Below the pieces are notes generated by a model. The model made no database searches. It worked only from the letters and a program-made list of their open reading frames with translations, and was not told the origin of the DNA. Position numbers and translations under genes: made by a program. A stretch of DNA of 33,476 bases from Opitutus sp. GAS368. Lineage in GTDB: Bacteria; Verrucomicrobiota; Verrucomicrobiia; Opitutales; Opitutaceae. Of the stretch, positions 17,102 to 25,489 are shown in pieces. Position 1 is the first letter of the stretch, and every line of letters begins with the position of its first letter. The stretch lies in assembly GCA_945859965.1 (NCBI GenBank), contig CAMAPG010000005.1:1-33476 (forward strand), written 5' to 3'.

Positions 17102-17557
17102 TTACGGGCCGGGGTGGGCCGGTGACGCGCGCTTCACCAGCAGGAGATGTTCGCACGCAAGGACGACTTCGCCGCGCTGGTTGAGGGCTTCGACGAGTTC
17201 GACCACGATTCCGAGATCCGGCTTCCGGTAGTTGCGCTTTTCCTTGATCGTGGCGCGGGCCTTGAGCGTGTCGCCGATAAAGACCGGCTTGATAAAGCGC
17301 AGCCGGTCATAACCGTATGAGAGCGCGTCGGGGTTGATTTCCCCCGCGGTCAGCCCGACCGCGATGCTGAACACCAAAGTGCCATGTGCCATGCGCTGGC
17401 CGAATTCCTGCGTCTTGCACCATTCCGCGTCCATGTGGTGCGGGTAAAAGTCGCCCGTCTGGCCGGCATGCAGCACGATGTCGGCCTCGGTGATCGTCCG
17501 GCCGGAGGAAGTCCGGCCCGGGCCGACGACATAGTCTTCAAACTTAAGCGCGGGCAT
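17102..17557 (-). CDS. MaoC-like hydratase
   Basis: 151 residues, a single hot-dog domain. The hydratase motif is clear: [13 protein letters not shown] with D36 and H41 as the expected catalytic pair, followed by '[17 protein letters not shown]' with H58. Such enzymes add water to an enoyl-CoA thioester, R-specifically; relatives include mesaconyl-CoA and itaconyl-CoA hydratases. The start overlaps the IclR-type stop by 14 bases, so the gene is the second of the operon. A class III CoA-transferase in the same operon would supply the CoA ester. A matching lyase (for example of the CitE/HpcH type) is not in the window, so the pathway is incomplete here. Confidence 0.9.
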   Translation of the reverse strand: MPALKFEDYVVGPGRTSSGRTITEADIVLHAGQTGDFYPHHMDAEWCKTQEFGQRMAHGTLVFSIAVGLTAGEINPDALSYGYDRLRFIKPVFIGDTLKARATIKEKRNYRKPDLGIVVELVEALNQRGEVVLACEHLLLVKRASPAHPGP

Positions 17558-18311
17558 CGGGGCCTCCTCTCAAACCGGACTGTTTCGTGATTTCGAGGGC
17601 CGTGGTGCGCAGGACCGGCAGCGCCCGTTTCGTGAAGGCTTCGGGATTGCCCGGAGACAGGGAGGCAACCGTCAGCGCCGCGAGCCCGCCAACCTCGGGA
17701 TCGCCGACCAGCACCGCGACATCCGCGACTCCCCGCACCGTATCCTCGTAGGCGGCGCAGTATCCCTCGGCCCGTAGCCGGCCCAGTTCGCCGGCCGTGG
17801 GCACCGGGCCGTCCTTGGCCTGGCTTCTGGTCCACGCGTCTCGCGCAGCGTCGTCTAGATGGGCGAGTAGCAACCGGCCCGAGGCCGTCTGTCCCGCTGG
17901 CACCCGCGACCCCACTTCGATCGAGAGCCGCACGCGGCGATTGGCCAGCGTCTGCGCGACGATCACGAGTTCCCCGGCTTCGAGCAGGCTCAAATGGCAC
18001 GATTCGCCCAGACGGGCGACCAAGTCCTCCATCGGCTGCCGGGCGGCGCGCAACAGTTCGTCGACCGGCGAGTGCGTATGCGCGAGCTCAAAAAGGCGCA
18101 GTGAAAGCCGGAACGCACCCGAGGCAGGATCCCGCTGCAGGTAGCCGCGTTTCACGAGGCAGTCGGTGATGCGGAAAAGCCCGTTGGCCGTGTGGTCGCT
18201 GTGCTGCGCGAGCTCGGTCAGCGTGAGCGGGCGGCGCTGGCTGGCCAGTACCTCGAGAACATCGAGTCCGCGCTCCAGCGCAGGGACGGAATAGTCGGGT
18301 TTCTTCGACAT
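17544..18311 (-). CDS. IclR-family transcriptional regulator
   Basis: 255 residues, full length. Residues ~9-70 form the winged helix-turn-helix ([30 protein letters not shown], then [19 protein letters not shown]). Residues ~80-245 form the effector-binding domain, with '[19 protein letters not shown]' and '[21 protein letters not shown]' as family segments. It is the first gene of a minus-strand operon reaching the CoA-transferase and faces the TonB-receptor gene across 112 AT-rich bases. It likely represses its own operon and perhaps the receptor until a small acid or sugar acid binds (inference). Two 11-base direct repeats in the shared region are candidate operator half-sites. Confidence 0.92.
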   Translation of the reverse strand: MSKKPDYSVPALERGLDVLEVLASQRRPLTLTELAQHSDHTANGLFRITDCLVKRGYLQRDPASGAFRLSLRLFELAHTHSPVDELLRAARQPMEDLVARLGESCHLSLLEAGELVIVAQTLANRRVRLSIEVGSRVPAGQTASGRLLLAHLDDAARDAWTRSQAKDGPVPTAGELGRLRAEGYCAAYEDTVRGVADVAVLVGDPEVGGLAALTVASLSPGNPEAFTKRALPVLRTTALEITKQSGLRGGPDARA

Positions 18312-18328
18312 AAATGAATGGTTGAGTC

Positions 18329-18362
18329 TTATTTGCTAATAAAAGTCAAACTTGCTAATAAA
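18329..18362. promoter_or_regulatory. Candidate operator in the IclR/TonB-receptor divergent region
   Basis: TTGCTAATAAA occurs twice as a direct repeat, at 18333-18343 and 18352-18362, 19 bases apart. The first copy lies within a short palindrome TTATT-TGCT-AATAA (18329-18342). A consensus-like TTGACA follows at 18370-18375 toward the receptor gene, and a TTGACT lies between the repeats on the other strand. The AT-rich patch is sharply unlike its surroundings. Assignment to the IclR-type protein is by position only. Confidence 0.45.
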
Positions 18363-18423
18363 TATTTCGTTGACACGTCATGGGGCGTTTCCGCATTCAG
18401 TAAATCGAAACCTCCGACTACCC

Positions 18424-20664
18424 ATGATCAATCCTACCCTTGTAACCGTTCGAAGGACCGCCCTCGCGGCGGCTTTGCTTGCCCTCGTCTCTTGCCTGCC
18501 GCTTTCCGCGCAAACCGCTGCCACCGGGTCGCCCGCGGCCCCGCGCGCTGCCGATAATTCCGATCGCATCGCACTGTCTCCGTTCCTGGTTTCGGACGAT
18601 CGCCAGGACGGGTATGTTGAACAGCAAACCATGGCTGGCAGCCGCTCGTCCAAAAATGTGATAGAGATTCCGAGCAGCGTGGTGATCGTGAATCGCGAGG
18701 CCATCGATGACCTCGGCGCCATCACGCCGGTGGAGGCGATCAATTTCGGTGTGAGCGGCGTCAGCCAGGGCACCACGTATTTCGATGCGGTGAATATCCG
18801 CGGTTTCGGCATCAGTTTTTTTCTCCGCAACGGGGTGACCAAGACGACGTTCAAGACCAGCCCGATGTACGATGTCGAGCGGATCGAGGTTATCAAGGGT
18901 CCGGCGGCCATGCTGCTCGGGAACAACGTCAATCTCGGCGGCTCCGTGAATCTCATCTCGCGTCGGGCGAGCGCGACTCAGTCCGGCGACCTTCAGCTCA
19001 CCCTTGCGGAAAACAACTACTACCGGGCCGCCGCGACTTTGTCGGGACCGGCGGTCAAATCGGAGGATTTTAAACTTAATTATCGGATTACGGCTGGCTA
19101 TCTCAAGGGTGACCGGGACAAGGAGATCCAGAATGAAGACGAGCGGTTCATCGGCGGCGCCGTCGACATGTATTTCGGCAGCAATACCAGCATCCTGGTG
19201 AACGGGTATGTGTTTCAGAACGACGGTTATCGCTACTGGGACGACTTCCTGGATCTTTCGACGGCCTTGGTCTACCCGGGCGCGGCGGGCGGCAAGGGCG
19301 CCCTGCGGTGGGGCAAGCTCAACCCGAACTCGACGCGTACCTTTTCACCGGGGCGCCGCAAGGACGTGCTCTGGGAAAACAATGACAGCTACCTCGATGT
19401 CACCCTCCTGACGAAGCTGACCAAAAACGGCAATCTGCGGCTCTTTTATTCGGTCACCGCGCTGCGGGATGAACGCGACATCATGCGGGGAATCACGCTG
19501 CAAACGAACAACTACATGCTCAACCGGCAGTTTCTGCCGTTTCACTTCGAGCAGGTGGACCACAATTTCCAGGTTGATTATCTTCATCAATGGGAGCTGA
19601 AGAACGTCAAATTCAACACGACCCTGGGCGGTGACGGCTATAACACCAACTATCGGCAGGCGCTGTCGGTCAACACCGCTCCCGCGCTCGACACCCGTAT
19701 GACCACATTTCCGGATGAGAATGCGTTTTTCGCCCAGCCCCTCTCCGGAGTCGGGTCGCCTTTCACCACCGACAACGAGCAAAAGCCGACCCAGTACACG
19801 TATTACGTCCAGGAGGATATCTCGTTCTGGCAGGACCGGGTCCGTCTGGTCGGCGGCCTGCGTTGGATCACTCCTGGCGGCACGAATCGAAACCGGATCA
19901 CCAACGTGGTGTCAGATCGCGTCAACGCCACCCTCCGCGTGCACAAGTACGGGGTGGTGGTGAAGGTGCTGCCCACCGTTTCGGTATATTACACCAATGC
20001 GATCAACATCCGCCAGCAGGTGGGCTTCGTGGATCTCAATAGAGGAGGCGACCAGCTCGTTCCGCAGAAAAACGCCGAAGGCACCCTCGATGAAATCGGT
20101 GCCAAGTTTAACCAGAAACTGTCCGACAGACTGAGCGTCTTCGGCACCGTGGCTTATTATAAAATGTCGCTGAGCAACATCCGGATCAACCACCAGTTCC
20201 CCGACGGTTCGTTCGGCCAGATCCAGAACGCCCGCGATTCCTCCAAGGGCTGGGAATTTGATTCCGGCCTGAGGGCCAATGTGGGCGACGGCCATGCGGA
20301 CGTGATCTTCACGTACGCCAACGGGACCTCCGCCCCGGCGGCGGATTCGACCCTTCTGACCGACGGATTCGTGCCGATCAAGATCAGTGGAATCGCCAAG
20401 TATACGTGGACCAGCGGGCCGCTGAAAGGGTTCATGCTGGGCGCGGCGGTCATGGACCAGTCGGACTCCCGGGCAGGTAACTATATGATCGATCGTCCGC
20501 TGTCCGGCAACGCGTTTGCCCGCTATCAGTGGAGCCGGTGGGCCGTGCAAGTGAACGTGGAAAATCTGACCAACGCCCGCTATATCAGCGGCCTGATTAC
20601 CCAGGGCCTGGTGGAAGGCTCCGAACCGCGGCAGATCCGGATGGATGTTCGTTACCGCTGGTAG
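18424..20664 (+). CDS. TonB-dependent outer-membrane receptor
   Basis: 746 residues starting at the ATG at 18424, which gives a good signal peptide (positive residues at 10-11, hydrophobic 13-27, cleavage after SAQ at 28-30). A TonB-box-like region is near 49-56 (IALSPFLV). The plug runs about 77-180 with NIRGF at 124-128 and VERIEVIKGP at 151-160. The rest is beta-barrel with alternating aromatic strands, ending in RYRW; a terminal aromatic residue is usual for barrel insertion. No SusD-like partner, no carboxypeptidase-like N-terminal domain, and no sigma/anti-sigma pair are present. It may bring in oligosaccharides released by the enzymes downstream, or a chelated metal; the sequence does not decide. 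The opening 'LSPFLVSDD' is in the style of Opitutaceae receptors. Confidence 0.92.
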   Translation: MINPTLVTVRRTALAAALLALVSCLPLSAQTAATGSPAAPRAADNSDRIALSPFLVSDDRQDGYVEQQTMAGSRSSKNVIEIPSSVVIVNREAIDDLGAITPVEAINFGVSGVSQGTTYFDAVNIRGFGISFFLRNGVTKTTFKTSPMYDVERIEVIKGPAAMLLGNNVNLGGSVNLISRRASATQSGDLQLTLAENNYYRAAATLSGPAVKSEDFKLNYRITAGYLKGDRDKEIQNEDERFIGGAVDMYFGSNTSILVNGYVFQNDGYRYWDDFLDLSTALVYPGAAGGKGALRWGKLNPNSTRTFSPGRRKDVLWENNDSYLDVTLLTKLTKNGNLRLFYSVTALRDERDIMRGITLQTNNYMLNRQFLPFHFEQVDHNFQVDYLHQWELKNVKFNTTLGGDGYNTNYRQALSVNTAPALDTRMTTFPDENAFFAQPLSGVGSPFTTDNEQKPTQYTYYVQEDISFWQDRVRLVGGLRWITPGGTNRNRITNVVSDRVNATLRVHKYGVVVKVLPTVSVYYTNAINIRQQVGFVDLNRGGDQLVPQKNAEGTLDEIGAKFNQKLSDRLSVFGTVAYYKMSLSNIRINHQFPDGSFGQIQNARDSSKGWEFDSGLRANVGDGHADVIFTYANGTSAPAADSTLLTDGFVPIKISGIAKYTWTSGPLKGFMLGAAVMDQSDSRAGNYMIDRPLSGNAFARYQWSRWAVQVNVENLTNARYISGLITQGLVEGSEPRQIRMDVRYRW

Positions 20665-20740
20665 GCACTGACCGGCAGGACGCGGCACGTCCCCAAGTAC
20701 GACCAGCCTTGAGCATTCGATTAATCATGATTGAAGTTCA

Positions 20741-20771
20741 GGGCTGGCCTGGCGCCGGCCGCCCCATTTTT
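20741..20771 (+). terminator. Possible intrinsic terminator after the TonB-receptor gene
   Basis: GGGC-T-GGCC (20741-20749) can pair with GGCCGCCC (20757-20764) around a 7-base loop, with one bulged T, and is followed by ATTTTT (20766-20771). The stem is strong but short and the T run is modest. It lies 77 bases after the receptor stop and would separate the receptor from the GH32 gene. Confidence 0.35.
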
Positions 20772-20803
20772 GGAATGCACCCCATCAACGCCGCCCCCCG
20801 GCC

Positions 20804-22690
20804 GTGAGATCGACCCCGTTACCGCCCGCTCCGGCGCACCCGGACTGCTCGCAGGTTATTTACCGGGGCGGCCCTCTCCCGGGGTGGCTGGCGGCAGGCG
20901 CCCTGGTTTTTTTAACCGTGATGATGGCGGGTGCTGCCAGCGGGCAGGCGGCGGGAACTGAGACGAAATTCATCGAACGTGAGATGGTTCTGGACCGCCG
21001 CTATCTCAACTTGCCGGTGAAGGCGGATGCCCCGCGGCGCACGGTGAACATCATGGTCGGCGGCGAAATCGTGCGGGCCTTCGAGATCGAACTCGCGGGG
21101 GACCAGCCCGATTTCTGGGCTTTTACCGACGTGAGCGAATGGCGCGGCCAAAAGGCGACCCTCCGGCTGGATCCGATCGGCCGGCTCGCCAAACCCGAGC
21201 TGCAGGAGGATTCCGCGAAGCGGCGGCCTTCGCCGCAGGCGCTCGATGCGCTGCGTCTGTCCGATGAAATCGAGGACGCTGCGACCTTGTATCGCGAGCC
21301 CCTGCGCCCGCAGTTTCACTACACCACGCCGCGCGGGTGGTTGAACGACCCGCACGGGCTGATTTTTCACGAGGGCGAATATCATCTGTTCTACCAGCTG
21401 CAGCCATTCAGCATGAAGTCGCTCAACAGCGACAAGCACTGGGGGCACGCGGTCAGCCGCGATCTGGTCCACTGGCAGGAACTGCCGGTCGCGCTCCGGC
21501 CCGGTCGCGACGGGGGAATGTGGTCGGGTGGTTCGCTGATCGACAAAAAGAACACGGCGGGATTTCAGCAGGGCCCCGAACCGGCCATGCTCTTGTTTTA
21601 TACCGCGACGGGCCGCTCCGCGATGAATCCGAAGGCCGCCGAGCCTGGCGACTTCGTGCAGGGCATTGCGTATAGCAACGACCGCGGCCGTTCCTGGACG
21701 AAGTATTCCGGGAATCCCATTCTCCAGAACATCACTCCGCTCAACCGTGACCCGCATGTCTTCTGGCACGAGCCGTCGAAAAAATGGATCATGGTCCTTT
21801 ATGTGGGCGAGCCCATCTCGAATCCGGGCAATCACTACAAGGCCCGGATCCTGAGCTCGGAGAACCTGAAGGACTGGGTTTCCGAAAGCAGCATCGACGG
21901 ATTATTCGACTGCCCTGTCCTGTTCGAGCTGCCGCTGGACGGAAAGGCCACGGACACGCGCTGGATCATCCATTGCGCGAACATGAAGTACCGGGTCGGC
22001 CGCTTCGACGGGAAGACGTTCACGCCCGAAACCGACTTCATCGACTCGCACAAGGCCAACGTCAGCGAATCCGCCTACGCGGCCCAGATCTTCCGGAATC
22101 TCGACGAGCCGCGCACGGTCCAGCTAGCCTGGCTTTACGATGAAACCCCCGGGACGCGCCAGATGATGACGTTTCCCTGCGAGCTGACCCTCGTGACCAC
22201 GGCGGCCGGACCACGGCTGCGCTGGCAGCCGGTACGGGAGATCGAGCGATTGTATGGCCCGGCTCGTTCCTGGCGCGATTTGCCTATAACCCCGGACGGG
22301 CAGCTAGTGGCGCGCGCCCACGGCCGGCATCTTGAAATCAAGGCGCGGATCCAGGTTGGAAAAGCCACGGAGGTGCAGATCGCCGTTCGCGGCATTCCAA
22401 TCGTCCTCCATCCCAAATCCAAACAACTGACGGCGTTCGGTTACGCCGTTCCGCTCACACTGAAGGATAACCTGCTGCGGATCCGGATCCTCGTCGATGA
22501 GACCTCGCTGGAGATCTTTGCCGATGACGGGTTTGTCTACCTGCCGCTGAGCGTTCCCCTGGTGCCGGAGGATGACACCGTCAGCCTGAGCGCGCGGGGG
22601 GGCCAGGCCATGGCGGAGACTTTGGATATCGTGGAATTGAAATCGATCTGGCCGGAACCTGTAAACGCGCCGGCCACGGCGCAGCGCTGA
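20804..22690 (+). CDS. GH32 family beta-fructosidase / levanase-like, exported
   Basis: 628 residues from a GTG at 20804. A hydrophobic segment at ~27-45 ending ASGQA serves as signal; the first ~25 residues may be an artefact of a too-early start. Residues ~55-125 form a small beta domain found ahead of GH32 modules (PF16352-like). The five-bladed propeller has WLNDPHG with nucleophile D182, and RDPHVF with the transition-state stabiliser D316. The third motif, normally E-C-P, is D369-C370-P371 (LFDCPVLF), so the expected acid/base glutamate is aspartate. A C-terminal beta-sandwich (about 470-620) with 'LEIFADDGFVYLP' follows. The family cleaves terminal fructose from sucrose, inulin or levan. 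One base separates it from the first propeller gene. Confidence 0.9.
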   Translation: MRSTPLPPAPAHPDCSQVIYRGGPLPGWLAAGALVFLTVMMAGAASGQAAGTETKFIEREMVLDRRYLNLPVKADAPRRTVNIMVGGEIVRAFEIELAGDQPDFWAFTDVSEWRGQKATLRLDPIGRLAKPELQEDSAKRRPSPQALDALRLSDEIEDAATLYREPLRPQFHYTTPRGWLNDPHGLIFHEGEYHLFYQLQPFSMKSLNSDKHWGHAVSRDLVHWQELPVALRPGRDGGMWSGGSLIDKKNTAGFQQGPEPAMLLFYTATGRSAMNPKAAEPGDFVQGIAYSNDRGRSWTKYSGNPILQNITPLNRDPHVFWHEPSKKWIMVLYVGEPISNPGNHYKARILSSENLKDWVSESSIDGLFDCPVLFELPLDGKATDTRWIIHCANMKYRVGRFDGKTFTPETDFIDSHKANVSESAYAAQIFRNLDEPRTVQLAWLYDETPGTRQMMTFPCELTLVTTAAGPRLRWQPVREIERLYGPARSWRDLPITPDGQLVARAHGRHLEIKARIQVGKATEVQIAVRGIPIVLHPKSKQLTAFGYAVPLTLKDNLLRIRILVDETSLEIFADDGFVYLPLSVPLVPEDDTVSLSARGGQAMAETLDIVELKSIWPEPVNAPATAQR

Positions 22691-22691
22691 C

Positions 22692-24026
22692 ATGCCCACA
22701 CTCTTCCTCTATGGTTTTATCCTATGGACGGTGCTCCATTTCGGCACCGTGCTGGTGGCGGCGGCATCCCCCGCGCCGGCCGGAGAGGCCGCGCGCAACG
22801 CGCCTGCGACAGTGAAGGTGGTGGCCAACAACCATCCGGAGGTGCTCCTCGCCGATCCCCGCGTCCACCTGGACTTCGGCCCGGAGCGCCTGATTCTTGA
22901 GGACAACCTGCATCCGAGCATGCTGGTGACACGCAGCGGCACGATTGTCGTCCAATCCAAGGAGATGGTGGTTTCCCGCAACGACGGGGCGAGTTGGACC
23001 CGCTTGCCGCCGACCGGGCTCAGTCTCGAAGGCGGCGTCCTCCAGCTCCGCGACGGCTCGATTCTCGCCCTTGATACCTTTGTCCGGCCCGGAGCGCAGA
23101 GAGACACCGGGCAGGGGCAGCTTTATTTTTCGACCGACGACTGGCAGACCCTGCAAGGACCGGTGAACATCACCTTCGACCTGCCCGGGGTGAATTTCCA
23201 CGGATCCACGGATGATGGTGGCCGGCCGCACGCCGCCGTGCGCCTGCACCGCCGGATCGTCGAACTGCCCAACGGGGACCTGTTGACCACGATCTACGGC
23301 TGGTTCACGGGCGATGACGAGCCGGTGGGTTACATGTCCACCATGCATAAAACGCGCGTGGTCCTGGTGCGCTCGACCAATCGGGGCCGGCACTGGACGA
23401 TGGTCTCGACCGTGGCGGCGGACCGCACCGCGGGCACCGAAGGTTTCAACGAAGCGGTCCTGATCCGGCTGAACCAAGGCCCGCGGGCCGGCCGGCTGAT
23501 CTGCCAGATGCGGACCGGCCGGGAGTTGCGCGAGGCGACATCCGATGACGAAGGTCGCACGTGGAGCCTGCCGTCTCCGCGGGTTTATGCGGAGCTCGAT
23601 GTCTACCGCACCGAAAAATGGGTGGAAATGTTCCGCGGCGTGAAGGACAAGCACGGCCGGCTGATCGAGAACAATCCCGACGAACTCATCGGCGCGGTGG
23701 TGGATCCGGATTTGCAGGAACTGCGCAGCGGGGTGCTGGTCGCGTCGTTTGGAATCCGCGTGCCGCCGCGGGCCTGCTGGCCGCGCGCCGGGCATCCATG
23801 GAACGGCAATTATTTCGCCTTGAGCCTCGATCAAGGAACGACCTGGAGTCACGTCGTGCGGCTCACCTCTGGCGTGCTGACCGCGCATTACACCGCGATC
23901 GAAGAAATGCCGGATGCGAATCGGATCCTGTATGCCTACGACCTTGGCGACTGGAGCAGCGGGCGCGGCCGCTCGGTATTCGGACGGTTCGTGCAAATCA
24001 AGATTGACGGCAAAGCAACCCAATGA
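22692..24026 (+). CDS. Sialidase-like Asp-box (BNR) beta-propeller protein, paralogue 1
   Basis: 444 residues with an N-terminal hydrophobic signal (about 5-24, cleavage near VAAA). Asp-boxes are seen at 95-102 (SRNDGASW), 284-291 (SDDEGRTW) and 378-385 (SLDQGTTW), with a degenerate one near 228-235. E254 (GFNEAV) and R274 (QMRTG) sit where sialidases have a key Glu and the second Arg of their triad. The first triad Arg (FRIP) is not visible; the matching place reads LHPSM. The block YRTEKWVEMFRGVKDKHGR and 'RVPPRACWPRAGHPWNG' is shared by all four paralogues. Compared with the others it lacks about 18 residues between the first strand pair and the first Asp-box. It is likely exported; substrate is unknown. 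It starts one base after the GH32 stop. Confidence 0.82.
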   Translation: MPTLFLYGFILWTVLHFGTVLVAAASPAPAGEAARNAPATVKVVANNHPEVLLADPRVHLDFGPERLILEDNLHPSMLVTRSGTIVVQSKEMVVSRNDGASWTRLPPTGLSLEGGVLQLRDGSILALDTFVRPGAQRDTGQGQLYFSTDDWQTLQGPVNITFDLPGVNFHGSTDDGGRPHAAVRLHRRIVELPNGDLLTTIYGWFTGDDEPVGYMSTMHKTRVVLVRSTNRGRHWTMVSTVAADRTAGTEGFNEAVLIRLNQGPRAGRLICQMRTGRELREATSDDEGRTWSLPSPRVYAELDVYRTEKWVEMFRGVKDKHGRLIENNPDELIGAVVDPDLQELRSGVLVASFGIRVPPRACWPRAGHPWNGNYFALSLDQGTTWSHVVRLTSGVLTAHYTAIEEMPDANRILYAYDLGDWSSGRGRSVFGRFVQIKIDGKATQ

Positions 24027-24122
24027 GCGCGCCCTCCGCCCCAGGGCACCGCGCTGACCGTATTCGAAACCCAACCCCTCCTGCTTATAAAAATCCCCCG
24101 TTGGCCCCTCCCATTCCTGGCG

Positions 24123-25469
24123 TTGATCTCCGGATGCGCATCGCTGCTGGCCGCGCCCTCCCGGCCGCCGGGCGAGATCGATCCCTATAATCCGCCGACG
24201 CTGGATGTCGTCGCGAACAATCATCCCGAGGTGATTCTCGCCGATCCGCGGGTGAAGGTGAGCTTTGGTCCGGAGCAGTTGGTGATCAAAGGCGGTTTGC
24301 AGCCCTCCATGGTGATCACCAAGACCGGTGCGCTGGTGGTGCAATCGCAGTTGCCGGAACATTCCATCCCGGTCCGCCGCCAATCCTCGCACTGGGCGTT
24401 TGGCACGGTGATCTCGCGGGACAGCGGCGCAACGTGGACCCGGATTCCGCTGAAGGCCGGTGAAAATGGCCTCAATATGGAAGGCGGGGCCATTCAATTG
24501 CGCGACGGCTCGCTGCTGGCGCTCGACACCTATGTGGTCCCGGGCGAGCGGCCGGGCGAAGGGGTGGGGGAACGTTATGTTTCGACGGATGACTGGCAGA
24601 CATTGCAGGGGCCGGAGAAGATCACGCTGAATCTTCCCGGGGTTAATTTCCTGTCGTCGAAGGACGACATGGGGCGGCCGCATAACGCGGTGCGGTTTCA
24701 CCGCCGGATCCTGGAACTGCCCAACGGCGACTTGCTGACCACGCTTTATGGCTGGTTCGAGGGTGACAATGAGCCGGCGGGGTACATGCCGACGATGAAA
24801 AAGACGCGCGTTGTGCTCATGCGCTCGACCAATCGCGGCCGGCATTGGGTTCTCGTTTCCACCGTGGCGGTCGATCCCAAGGTGGGGACGGAAGGCTTCA
24901 ACGAAGCGGTGCTGGGACGCGTCAGCTCCGGTCCGCAGGCCGGCCGGCTGATCTGCAAGATGCGCACCGGGCGCGAGCAGCGCGAGGCGACTTCGGATGA
25001 CGAGGGCCGCACCTGGACGCCCGCCTATCCGCGGGTCTATGCCGACATCGATGTCTACCGGACGGAAAAATGGGCGGAGATGTTCCGCGGGGCAAAGGAC
25101 AAGAAAGGCCAGCCGATCGACAATAATCCGATCGAGCTCATCGGTGCGGTGGTAGACCCGGATCTGCTCGAGCTGCGCAGCGGCGTGATGGTCGCCACGT
25201 TCGGGGTACGGGTGCCGCCGCGCGCCAATTGGCCTCGGGCCGAGCATCCTTGGAACGGAAGCTACGTCGCGGTCAGCCTCGACCACGGCGCGACCTGGAG
25301 CCATGTCGTGCGGATGACCTCCGGGGTCCTGACGACGCATTACACCGCGATCGAAGAAATGCCGCAGGACAACCGGATCTACTTTGTCTATGATCTCGGC
25401 GACTGGCGCAGTGGCCAGGGCCGTTCCACCTACGGGCGCACGTTACAGATCAAGGTCGGGGCTCGGTGA
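24123..25469 (+). CDS. Sialidase-like Asp-box beta-propeller protein, paralogue 2 (start codon uncertain)
   Basis: 448 residues from the only standard start near the N-terminus, a TTG at 24123. In the same frame, upstream codons read IKIPRWPLPFLA before LISGC, which together make a good lipoprotein signal with a lipobox ISGC. The natural first codon would be ATA at 24087 or CTG at 24081, with no ATG or GTG in frame after the previous stop at 24024-24026. Asp-boxes include SRDSGATW, SDDEGRTW and SLDHGATW. The conserved blocks 'YRTEKWAEMFRGAKDKKGQ' and 'RVPPRANWPRAEHPWNG' are present, with small differences (A for V, N for C) from the other copies. Likely attached to a membrane lipid on the periplasmic or outer face (inference). 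Function unknown beyond a probable role in glycan processing. Confidence 0.8.
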   Translation: MISGCASLLAAPSRPPGEIDPYNPPTLDVVANNHPEVILADPRVKVSFGPEQLVIKGGLQPSMVITKTGALVVQSQLPEHSIPVRRQSSHWAFGTVISRDSGATWTRIPLKAGENGLNMEGGAIQLRDGSLLALDTYVVPGERPGEGVGERYVSTDDWQTLQGPEKITLNLPGVNFLSSKDDMGRPHNAVRFHRRILELPNGDLLTTLYGWFEGDNEPAGYMPTMKKTRVVLMRSTNRGRHWVLVSTVAVDPKVGTEGFNEAVLGRVSSGPQAGRLICKMRTGREQREATSDDEGRTWTPAYPRVYADIDVYRTEKWAEMFRGAKDKKGQPIDNNPIELIGAVVDPDLLELRSGVMVATFGVRVPPRANWPRAEHPWNGSYVAVSLDHGATWSHVVRMTSGVLTTHYTAIEEMPQDNRIYFVYDLGDWRSGQGRSTYGRTLQIKVGAR

Positions 25470-25489
25470 GTCCATCGCGAATCTCCATC

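Noticed and set aside
22722-25340. An 872-residue open frame on the minus strand across propeller paralogues 1 and 2
   Set aside because: Antisense shadow. Similar minus-strand frames recur under each paralogue because the DNA is duplicated, not because the frame is selected.
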